From Herbaspirillum rubrisubalbicans (lineage in GTDB: Bacteria > Pseudomonadota > Gammaproteobacteria > Burkholderiales > Burkholderiaceae_D), in NCBI RefSeq assembly GCF_003719195.1, contig NZ_CP024996.1:2976001-3040000 (forward strand): 64,000 nucleotides of DNA, read 5' to 3'. This document shows, in pieces, positions 27,833 to 34,895 of the stretch. The translations under genes and the position numbers were made by a program. Under the pieces are notes generated by a model. It made no database searches. It worked only from the letters and a program-made list of their open reading frames with translations, and was not told where the DNA came from. Each line of letters opens with the position of its first letter. Positions within the stretch are counted from its first letter, which is position 1.

Positions 27833-28762
27833 ATGCATTACAACGACTTTTCCGACGATACCGAAGATACCGACCATACCCGGCAGGACCGCACCAAGGC
27901 CGCCTCGCAAAGTACCTGGGTCAGTGTGGCGGTCAATCTGCTGCTGACGCTGTTGCAAATCATGGCTGGGGTATTTTCGAAGTCGCAGGGCTTGATTGCC
28001 GACGGCATCCACTCTCTCTCCGATCTGGTAGCCGACTTTGTTGTTCTCTTGGCGAACCACCACAGCAAAAAAGATGCTGACGAGGAACACCCCTATGGCC
28101 ATCATCGATTTGAAACGGCAGCCTCACTCGTGTTGGGTATGCTGCTGCTCACCGTTGGCCTCGGAATGCTCTGGTAGGCCATCGTCAAACTCGACAATCC
28201 GAAGAGCGTTCAGGAGGTTCACGTCCTGGCATTGTGGGTGGCCGGTGGCGCGTTATTGGCAAAGGAACTGCTGTTCCGCTACATGCTGAGCGTCGCCAAG
28301 CGCGTCAAATCCAGCATGTTGGTCGCCAATGCCTGGCACGCCCGCTCTGACGCCGCATCGTCCCTGGTCGTCGGGATCGGCATCGCAGGCAATCTGGCAG
28401 GTTATCCCATTCTCGATCCTATTGCGGCACTGATCGTGGGCGTCATGGTGGTAAAGATGGGCTGGGAGTTTGCCTGGGAAGCGCTGCACGATCTCATGGA
28501 CCGCGCTGTCGATCAGGATGAGTTGGAGGCGATCTGCCGCACCCTGCTGGAGACACCGGGGGTCAACGGCATACACGACGTGCGTACCCGCAAGATGGGC
28601 GACATGATCGTGGTTGATGCCCATCTTGAAGTCGATGCCCTGATGACGGTGGAAGCAGGACACGAAATCGCCGTCCTGGCCAGGCAGCACGTGATGCAGC
28701 GCCATCGTGTCCTTAATCTAATGACCCATATCGATCCTTGGCGTCGACCGGATCCGGGTTAA
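27833..28762 (+). pseudogene. Cation diffusion facilitator (CDF) transporter interrupted by an in-frame TAG
   Basis: One reading frame codes for a CDF metal-efflux protein of about 309 residues but is cut by TAG at 28175-28177. Before it lie 114 residues with the first metal-site motif (GLIADGIHSLSDLVADF); after it the same frame continues without shift through VANAWHARSDAASSLVVGIG (second site) and the cytoplasmic dimerisation domain ending in HIDPWRRPDPG. Only one base change is needed to restore it. The product as written would lack half the membrane domain. Recent loss, natural readthrough or an assembly error are all possible. Confidence 0.85.
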
Positions 28763-28861
28763 ATCACATTTTGTCACGGGTCATTGATCGCCTTGTCCTG
28801 TGTCGAAACGGTCCCTTTCAGAAGGCTTCCTGGCCACTGTTGGGTCATTACTTTTCCGCGT

Positions 28862-29026
28862 TCAGATCAAATGAAAATCCGTCATCGCCGTCATGGCGTG
28901 GGATTGTCCTGAGTGTCCAGCCAAATTGAAAGGTAGGGAAAGGAAGGTCACCGCGATGACAGGCAAGAGTGCGGCAAAGATGACGCCAAGATACTGACGG
29001 ATGAATACTTTGAAGTCGGGATGCAT
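28862..29026 (-). CDS. Possible small single-span membrane protein
   Basis: A 54-residue frame starting MHPDFKVFIRQYLG with one strongly hydrophobic stretch (about residues 13-35, LGVIFAALLPVIAVTFLSL) and a polar tail. It lies in the 351-bp gap downstream of the fisR-like gene and in the same direction. GGAG is 12 bases before the ATG, longer than usual. I do not recognise a family; the clear membrane segment with charged N-terminus supports it being real, but it is short. The rest of the gap (28763-28861 and 29027-29113) shows nothing. Confidence 0.35.
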   Translation of the reverse strand: MHPDFKVFIRQYLGVIFAALLPVIAVTFLSLPFNLAGHSGQSHAMTAMTDFHLI

Positions 29027-29113
29027 GGCTTGGGGGACTCCGAGTTTGTGTCTGCGCAGGGATAAGCGCATGGGGCAGAACAGAATCTGACCGCCGCCCT
29101 TCCTGACTGCGCT

Positions 29114-30442
29114 TTACGCCAGCCCCACCGCTTTCAGCCGCCGATACAAGGTCCGCTCGCTCCAGCCCAGGCTGCGGGCCAATTCCTTGCGCGTACCGTG
29201 GAACTGCCTGACGATGTCGGCCAGGTCCGCCAGATCGGACCGATGACTGGAGCGCCCGGCTTGCAGGGATCGCACAGGTATCGCCAAGGGAGGCTCCAGC
29301 GCCAGATGCTCCGGCTTGATTACGCCATCATCGGCGAACAAGCGCGCGCGTTCCAGCACGTTGCGCAACTCCCGGATATTGCCGGGCCAGTCGTAGTTGA
29401 GCAGACTGGCCATGGCCTGGGGCGAGACTTGCAGCCGCTGCTGGGGCGCGCCATTGCCCCGCTGCAGCAGGGATTGCACCAACAAGGCGATATCATCGCG
29501 GCGCTCGCGCAAGGCCGGCAGGTGAATCGGGAAGGCACTGATCCGGTAGTAAAGGTCTTGCCGGAACTGGGCATTAGCCACCATCTTCTGCAGTGGTTTG
29601 TGGGTGGCCGCCACCAGGCGGAAGTCGGCCTGCTGGGTATCGACCGCGCCCACCCGGCGGTACGTGCCGGATTCGATCAGGCGCAACAGCTTGACCTGCA
29701 TCCCCAGCGGCACATCCCCGATCTCATCGAGGAATAGCGTGCCGCCCTTGGCCGTCTCCACCAGCCCGGCCTTGCGCACGTGGGCGCCAGTAAAGGCGCC
29801 CTTTTCATAGCCGAATAATTCACTTTCAAACAGTGTCTCGGTCAGGCCCGAGCAGTCCAGCACCACGAACGGCCCGCGCGCGTGGGCACTGGCCTCATGC
29901 AGGGCGCGGGCGAACAGTTCCTTGCCCGTGCCGGACTCCCCCAGTAGCAAGACCGGCAGTTCCGATGCTGCCACCCGTTGCAACTCCCCCAGCGCACGAT
30001 TGAAGGCCGCCGATTTGCCCACCAATCCCTGGCGGCTAGCCTGCACCGAGGCATGGCGCACGGTCTGCAGGCGTTCGACGAATCCGACCACGCGATGCTG
30101 TTCATCGATGATGGGGCGCAATTCCACATCCACATGCTCCGGGCCGCGCGGGGTGTGATGGATATGCAGCACCCGGTCCGGGCCCTTGGTGGTCAAGGCA
30201 CTTTGCAAGGGGCAGTGCTCGCCGGCGTGGTCACAGGGTACTTGGTAGTGATGCGACATGGCATAGCACTTGTGACCGATGTAGGGCTTGCCCGCCGTGG
30301 CGAACTGGCGCTTGTAGGCGGTATTGGCGGCCAGGATTTCGTACTGGGTATTCATCACGATCATGGGCGTGGCCTCGTGATCGAGATACGAAATCAGCGC
30401 CTGCACCTGAAAGGCCTGGAGCACATCGGGAAGAGACTGCAT
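29114..30442 (-). CDS. fisR: FisR-type sigma-54-dependent activator of sulfide oxidation genes
   Basis: A 442-residue enhancer-binding protein: N-terminal PAS-like sensor (about residues 15-130), AAA+ domain (about 145-370) with Walker A GESGTGKE, the sigma-54 contact loop GAFTGA and Walker [12 protein letters not shown], then a Fis-type helix-turn-helix ([23 protein letters not shown]). The sensor has Cys59, Cys70 and Cys77, spaced exactly as Cys53/64/71 of Cupriavidus FisR, which sense polysulfide (spacing from memory). The ATG at 30442 has GCGAG upstream; the longer frame runs through the regulatory region. Divergent from persulfide dioxygenase and SQR genes, its expected targets. Confidence 0.88.
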   Translation of the reverse strand: MQSLPDVLQAFQVQALISYLDHEATPMIVMNTQYEILAANTAYKRQFATAGKPYIGHKCYAMSHHYQVPCDHAGEHCPLQSALTTKGPDRVLHIHHTPRGPEHVDVELRPIIDEQHRVVGFVERLQTVRHASVQASRQGLVGKSAAFNRALGELQRVAASELPVLLLGESGTGKELFARALHEASAHARGPFVVLDCSGLTETLFESELFGYEKGAFTGAHVRKAGLVETAKGGTLFLDEIGDVPLGMQVKLLRLIESGTYRRVGAVDTQQADFRLVAATHKPLQKMVANAQFRQDLYYRISAFPIHLPALRERRDDIALLVQSLLQRGNGAPQQRLQVSPQAMASLLNYDWPGNIRELRNVLERARLFADDGVIKPEHLALEPPLAIPVRSLQAGRSSHRSDLADLADIVRQFHGTRKELARSLGWSERTLYRRLKAVGLA

Positions 30443-30536
30443 GAACAAGCTCGCTTTCACCAAAAGGATGTCGGGTAGCAATAGGACTTCGAGATCGCTG
30501 CCATCGCTGACCTCTGCGTTATTTCCACCCATCTTT

Positions 30537-30571
30537 CTGCCAATTGGCAGTATGCCACTGCCAATTGGCAC
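30537..30571. promoter_or_regulatory. Tandem palindromes, candidate FisR enhancer (UAS)
   Basis: CTGCCAATTGGCAG (30537-30550, perfect 14-bp palindrome) and CTGCCAATTGGCAC (30558-30571, 12-bp perfect core) are centred 21 bp apart, two helical turns, so both present on the same DNA face. A looser CTGGCAG half-site follows near 30577. They lie about 90-120 bp upstream of the candidate sigma-54 promoter of the dioxygenase gene, the normal place for enhancer sites, and about 95 bp before fisR itself. Confidence 0.75.
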
Positions 30572-30658
30572 TGTCACTGGCAGAACAATCTTATCGCTCA
30601 CCATGACAGACAAATATTTTCCCTATATATATCAATGACTTATAGGCCACTTCGGGAC

Positions 30659-30674
30659 TGGCACAGGTTTTGAT
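30659..30674 (+). promoter_or_regulatory. Candidate sigma-54 promoter of the persulfide dioxygenase operon
   Basis: TGGCAC (30659-30664), five bases, then TTGAT (30670-30674) matches the -24/-12 plan TGGCAC-N5-TTGCW except that the -12 GC is GA. It lies 38 bases before the ATG of the dioxygenase gene. With a sigma-54 activator encoded divergently and paired enhancer-like palindromes upstream, the assignment is reasonable though the -12 element is imperfect. Confidence 0.55.
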
Positions 30675-30711
30675 AGAGATCACATCAGTGACATAGACAG
30701 AGGAAGAGAGC

Positions 30712-31587
30712 ATGGACAACCTGCACATCGAAGGCCATTTCGATCCCGCCACCAGTACGGTGAGCTACATCGTGCTTGATCGCGCCACCGGGCAATGCGC
30801 ACTGCTCGATAGTGTGCTGGACTACGATCCCAAGTCCGGTCGCACCTCCACCACCAGCGCCGATCTGTTGATCCAGCGCGTCAACGACCTGGGGGCCACG
30901 GTCCAGTGGATCCTGGAAACCCATGCCCACGCCGACCACCTGTCGGCCGCGCCTTATCTCAAGCGCAAGCTGGGCGGGCGCATTGCCATCGGCGAACACA
31001 TCCGCCAGGTGCAGGACGTGTTCGGTACGCTCTTCAATGCCGGCGCGCAATTCGAGCATGACGGCAGCCAGTTCGACCATCTCTTCGTCGATGGCGAGCG
31101 CTTCCAGATCGGCAATCTCAAGGCCAGGGTCATGCATACGCCCGGCCACACCCCGGCCTGCATTACCTATGTCGTGGAAGAAGGCGCACAGGTCGCAGCC
31201 TTCGTGGGCGACACCCTGTTCATGCCCGACTACGGCACGGCCCGCTGCGATTTCCCCGGCGGCAATGCCCGCACCCTGTTCCACTCGATCAATGATGTGT
31301 TGAGCCTGCCAGCGCATACCCGCCTCTACCTGTGCCACGACTATCAGCCCAATGGCCGCGCCTTGCAATTCGTGACCACCGTGGCCGAGCAACGCCAAAG
31401 CAACGTCCACGTGCGCGACGGTATCAGCGAGGAAGAATTCGTGGCCATGCGCAGCGCCCGTGACGCCACCCTGGCCATGCCGGTACTGCTGCTGCCTTCG
31501 GTGCAGGTCAACATGCGCGCCGGGCAGTTGCCTCCGGCCGAAGCCAATGGCGTGCGCTACCTGAAGATCCCCCTGAACACTGTCTGA
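30712..31587 (+). CDS. Persulfide dioxygenase (MBL-fold, ETHE1/BLH type), copy 1
   Basis: A 291-residue metallo-beta-lactamase-fold protein. Iron-ligand motif HAHADH at residues 71-76, second histidine in MHTPGHTPAC (His142), the bridging Asp167 in FVGDTLFMPDYGTARCDF and a C-terminal LCHDYQP histidine fit the glyoxalase-II-like persulfide dioxygenases, which convert glutathione persulfide to sulfite with O2. The AGGAAGAGAG ribosome site precedes the ATG. First gene of the FisR-controlled group with DUF2892, SQR and TauE genes; a second copy at 41739-42623 is about 82% identical by manual comparison. Confidence 0.9.
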   Translation: MDNLHIEGHFDPATSTVSYIVLDRATGQCALLDSVLDYDPKSGRTSTTSADLLIQRVNDLGATVQWILETHAHADHLSAAPYLKRKLGGRIAIGEHIRQVQDVFGTLFNAGAQFEHDGSQFDHLFVDGERFQIGNLKARVMHTPGHTPACITYVVEEGAQVAAFVGDTLFMPDYGTARCDFPGGNARTLFHSINDVLSLPAHTRLYLCHDYQPNGRALQFVTTVAEQRQSNVHVRDGISEEEFVAMRSARDATLAMPVLLLPSVQVNMRAGQLPPAEANGVRYLKIPLNTV

Positions 31588-31610
31588 TTTCACAACCCGA
31601 AGGAGCCATC

Positions 31611-31805
31611 ATGAAATGCAATGTAGGCGGCATGGACCGCATCTTGAGAATCGTCATCGGTATCGTGCTGGTGATCCTGGCCGCGACCGGCACCGTGGGT
31701 TGGTGGGGCTGGCTGGGTCTCATTGCCCTGGGTACCGGGCTATTCCGCTTTTGTCCGCTCTATCCGCTGCTGGGTATCAGCAGTTGCCCGACAAGGGAAA
31801 AGTGA
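31611..31805 (+). CDS. DUF2892 family small membrane protein
   Basis: A 64-residue protein starting MKCNVGGMDRILRIVIG, with two hydrophobic segments (about 10-28 and 30-50) and C-terminal cysteines in RFCPLYPLLGISSCPT. This is the DUF2892 (YgaP-like membrane tail) family, often encoded beside rhodanese, persulfide dioxygenase or SQR genes. AGGAG precedes the ATG at 5 bases; 23 bases separate it from the dioxygenase stop. A link to membrane handling of sulfane sulfur is suggested by context; the function is not proven. Confidence 0.85.
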   Translation: MKCNVGGMDRILRIVIGIVLVILAATGTVGWWGWLGLIALGTGLFRFCPLYPLLGISSCPTREK

Positions 31806-31881
31806 AAGAAGTGAAGTAACCCACCACTGACGGTGCCGGGACGCCGTCAGCGGTGGCGCAGGTCAACCGAGGAGACATTCC

Positions 31882-33549
31882 ATGCCCATCAAGCCACTGA
31901 CGGCCAAGCTGTCCGTCTCGGCCCAGCTCATGCCTGCCGATATGGCAGCCATTGCTCACGCCGGGTTCAAATCCATCATCTGCAATCGTCCGGACGGGGA
32001 AGCCGGCGATCAACCCAGTTTCCGTGAAATCGAGCAAGCGGCCCAGACCATGGGCATCCAGGCCCGCTACCTGCCGGTCAAGCCCGGTCAGGTGGACGAT
32101 GACCAGGCCGCCGAGTTCGACCGCCTGCTCGACCAGTTGCCCGCACCGGTGCTGGCCTATTGCCGCAGCGGGATGCGCAGTACCAGCTTGTGGGGCCTGT
32201 CCCAGGCGGGGCAACTGGCCAGCGGCGATATCCTCACCCGCGCCGGCCAGGCCGGCTATGACCTCAGCGCACTGGTGAGGCGGCTTGAGCAGCGCCAGGC
32301 CTCGCCCTTCGAAGTAGCCGATTCCAGCCATCAGGTAGTCATCATCGGTGGTGGCGCGGCCGGCATCTCGGTGGCTTCCAGCCTGCTGGCGCGCCGACCG
32401 GGGCTGGATATTGCCATCATCGATCCGGCCGATGTGCACTATTACCAGCCCGGCTGGACGCTGGTGGGCGGCGGCGTCTTCCAGCCGGCGCAGACGGCGC
32501 GCGTGATGGGCTCGCTCATTCCGCGCGGGGTGCGCTGGATCAAGTCAGCGGTGGCCGGCTTCGAGCCCGACCGCCATGCTGTGCTGCTGGAAGGCTGCCG
32601 CGTGGTGAAGTACCAACAACTGGTGGTTTGTCCCGGCCTGAAGCTGAACTGGGACGGCATCGAAGGATTGACCGATACCCTCGGTCGCAACGGCGTGAGT
32701 TCCAACTATCGCTATGACCTGGCGCCCTATACCTGGGAACTGGTGCAGCGCTTCAAGGGCGGCAATGCCCTCTTCACCCAACCGCCCATGCCCATCAAAT
32801 GCGCCGGTGCACCGCAGAAGGCCATGTACCTGTCCTGCGACGCCTGGCGGCGCGCCGGGGTGCTGGGTCAGGCAAGGGTGCAATTCCATGCAGCCGGCGC
32901 GGTACTTTTCGGGGTGCCGGACTACGTGCCGGCCTTGATGGAATACGTGCAAGCCTATGGCATCGCGCTGAACTTCGGCCAGACCCTTACCGCCATCGAT
33001 GGCAGCCGCAAGATCGCTACCTTCAGCGTCACCTCGCCCGAGGGCCAGCCCGGCAAGATCGAAGTCCCCTTCGATATGATCCACGTGGTGCCGCCGCAGA
33101 GTGCGCCGGACTTTATCCGCAGTAGCCCCCTGGCCGACGCGGCCGGCTGGATCGAGGTGGACCAGAGCACCTTGCAGCACAAGCGCTTTGGCAACATCTT
33201 TGGGCTGGGTGACGCCGCCAATTCGCCCAACGCCAAGACGGCCGCCGCCGCCCGCAAACAGGCACCGGTAGTGGCGCATAACGTGCTCTACAACCTCGGC
33301 CGACAAACCACGCAGGCGCGTTATGACGGCTATGGTTCCTGTCCGCTGACGGTCGAGCGCGGCAAGATCGTGCTGGCCGAGTTCAACTACGGCGGCAAGC
33401 TGGCCCCCAGCTTCCCGGGCTGGATGCTGGAGGGCACGCGACCTTCGCGGTTGGCCTGGCTATTGAAGGAGCGCATCCTGCCACCGCTGTACTGGGAGGG
33501 AATGCTGAAGGGCCACGAATGGCTGGCGCAACCGGAAATGGTGGGTTGA
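31882..33549 (+). CDS. sqr: DUF442 phosphatase/rhodanese-like domain fused to type II sulfide:quinone oxidoreductase
   Basis: A 555-residue two-domain protein. Residues 1-135 are the DUF442 (Blh-type) domain with the CRSGMRS loop (Cys94) of cysteine-dependent phosphatase or sulfurtransferase folds. Residues 150-555 are SQR: FAD motif VVIIGGGAAG, GLGDAANSPNAKTAAAARKQ, and the two redox cysteines Cys307 (IKCAGAPQKAMYL) and Cys487 (GSCPLTVERGKIVLAEFNY), matching human SQOR Cys201/Cys379, hence type II. It oxidises H2S at the membrane and passes electrons to quinone, making persulfide for the adjacent dioxygenase; the fused domain may accept or relay the sulfur. ATG preceded by GAGGAGA. Confidence 0.92.
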   Translation: MPIKPLTAKLSVSAQLMPADMAAIAHAGFKSIICNRPDGEAGDQPSFREIEQAAQTMGIQARYLPVKPGQVDDDQAAEFDRLLDQLPAPVLAYCRSGMRSTSLWGLSQAGQLASGDILTRAGQAGYDLSALVRRLEQRQASPFEVADSSHQVVIIGGGAAGISVASSLLARRPGLDIAIIDPADVHYYQPGWTLVGGGVFQPAQTARVMGSLIPRGVRWIKSAVAGFEPDRHAVLLEGCRVVKYQQLVVCPGLKLNWDGIEGLTDTLGRNGVSSNYRYDLAPYTWELVQRFKGGNALFTQPPMPIKCAGAPQKAMYLSCDAWRRAGVLGQARVQFHAAGAVLFGVPDYVPALMEYVQAYGIALNFGQTLTAIDGSRKIATFSVTSPEGQPGKIEVPFDMIHVVPPQSAPDFIRSSPLADAAGWIEVDQSTLQHKRFGNIFGLGDAANSPNAKTAAAARKQAPVVAHNVLYNLGRQTTQARYDGYGSCPLTVERGKIVLAEFNYGGKLAPSFPGWMLEGTRPSRLAWLLKERILPPLYWEGMLKGHEWLAQPEMVG

Positions 33550-33588
33550 TGCCATGGCAGTCTCGAACTTCACCTCCAAGGCCAGGCC

Positions 33589-34383
33589 ATGAGCATCAGT
33601 CTGTTGCTGGGAGCGCTGGTGGGCTGCATCATGGGCCTCACCGGCGCCGGTGGCGGCATCCTGGCCATCCCCTTGCTGGTGTTCGGCCAGCATCTGAGCG
33701 TGCCGCAGGCCGGCCCGATCGGTCTGCTGGCAGTGGGCATCGCCTCGGCCATGGGGGCGCTCATCGGTTTGCGCGCCGGCATTGTGCGTTATCGTGCGGC
33801 GCTGCTGATTGCCGCCATCGGCATCGTGCTCACGCCTGCGGGGACGTGGCTGGCCCATCAACTGGATACCCGCTATCTGACACTACTCTTTGCCGTGGTC
33901 ATGCTATGGGTGGCCTTCAAAGGCTTGCGTGATGCCCGTCGCAGCAAGACGGTCGCGGCCACTGTCAATGCGGACTGTCCCTGCCTGCGTGACCAGAGCG
34001 GGCGTTTCGTCTGGACACCCCGCTGCGCCAGTCGCCTGGTCGTCATGGGCGGCGTGGCCGGAGTGCTCTCGGGTCTGCTTGGGGTGGGTGGCGGCTTCGT
34101 CATCGTACCGGCACTGCAGCGTTTTTCAGACCTGGCCATGCAGTCGGTGGTCTCAACCTCGCTGGCGGTGATTGCGCTCATTTCCCTGGTCAGCGTCGCC
34201 ACCAGCATGGTCAGCGGGCACTTCGACCTGGCCATCGGCCTGCCCTTTTCGGCGGGGGCGGTGATCGGGATGCTGTTCGGCGGCAAGCTCGCGGTACGCT
34301 GGCATCCGGCGCACCTGAAGCTGGCCTTTTCGGTGGTGTGCATGGCGGTATCGCTGGGCCTGATCGTGAAATCGGTGCACTGA
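33589..34383 (+). CDS. TauE/SafE family sulfite/anion exporter
   Basis: A 264-residue membrane protein with about eight hydrophobic segments and the two family repeats: GALVGCIMGLTGAGGGILAIPLLV near the N-terminus and GVAGVLSGLLGVGGGFVIVPAL near the middle. Last gene of the sulfide oxidation group; the dioxygenase yields sulfite, so export of sulfite or a related sulfur anion is the natural role. A cysteine-containing loop (ADCPCLRDQSGRF) lies between the halves. Start ATG at 33589 has GCCAGG upstream, a modest ribosome site. Confidence 0.88.
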   Translation: MSISLLLGALVGCIMGLTGAGGGILAIPLLVFGQHLSVPQAGPIGLLAVGIASAMGALIGLRAGIVRYRAALLIAAIGIVLTPAGTWLAHQLDTRYLTLLFAVVMLWVAFKGLRDARRSKTVAATVNADCPCLRDQSGRFVWTPRCASRLVVMGGVAGVLSGLLGVGGGFVIVPALQRFSDLAMQSVVSTSLAVIALISLVSVATSMVSGHFDLAIGLPFSAGAVIGMLFGGKLAVRWHPAHLKLAFSVVCMAVSLGLIVKSVH

Positions 34384-34413
34384 CCAGCCGAAGCAGGCAG
34401 AGCCAGCGCCGGC

Positions 34414-34782
34414 TTATTTGCAATCAGGATTGCCGTGGGTCTTCATGCACTGGTTGCGCGCGCAGGCGGTGATGACCTGGTCGCGGCCGTATTCGTTGAT
34501 GTCAACGGTGACGTAGACCGGATAAGGCTGGTATTCGGTACGCATGATGTCCTGGCACACCGTATCGGTACGGTTGCCATTGGTCACCGAGGAGCAACGG
34601 GTCTGGCCGGTGGGCACCAGGATCGGGCGGCTGCGCATTTCCATGCGGGTCTGCTGGATCACCGGATATTGCGCATAGGCGGCCGGCGCGCACAGGTTCT
34701 CGGTGGCGCGGTAGGCTTCGGTGGCGCAGCCTGACAGCGCCAGCAGCACAACCAGCCAGGGCACAACGGTGTAGGTCTTCAT
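34414..34782 (-). CDS. Predicted lipoprotein, unknown function
   Basis: A 122-residue protein with a lipoprotein signal peptide; the lipobox LALSGC places the acylated cysteine at about residue 19, followed by ATEAYR, so it is likely sorted to the outer membrane. The mature part has five more cysteines and repeated short polar strands. I do not recognise the family. The start ATG (34782) directly precedes the signal peptide; longer in-frame extensions are not supported. Downstream of dabA in the same direction but with 113 bases between, so probably separate. Converges on the TauE gene. Confidence 0.75.
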   Translation of the reverse strand: MKTYTVVPWLVVLLALSGCATEAYRATENLCAPAAYAQYPVIQQTRMEMRSRPILVPTGQTRCSSVTNGNRTDTVCQDIMRTEYQPYPVYVTVDINEYGRDQVITACARNQCMKTHGNPDCK

Positions 34783-34895
34783 CTCGGGGATCTCATCGCT
34801 TGTGTACTGGGCACAGATTGTAGCCGTGGATGGCCTCGCGCAGCAGGTGTAACGGGCCAGTGCGCGTATTGAAGTGGTCACCCCTGCAAGAAAAT

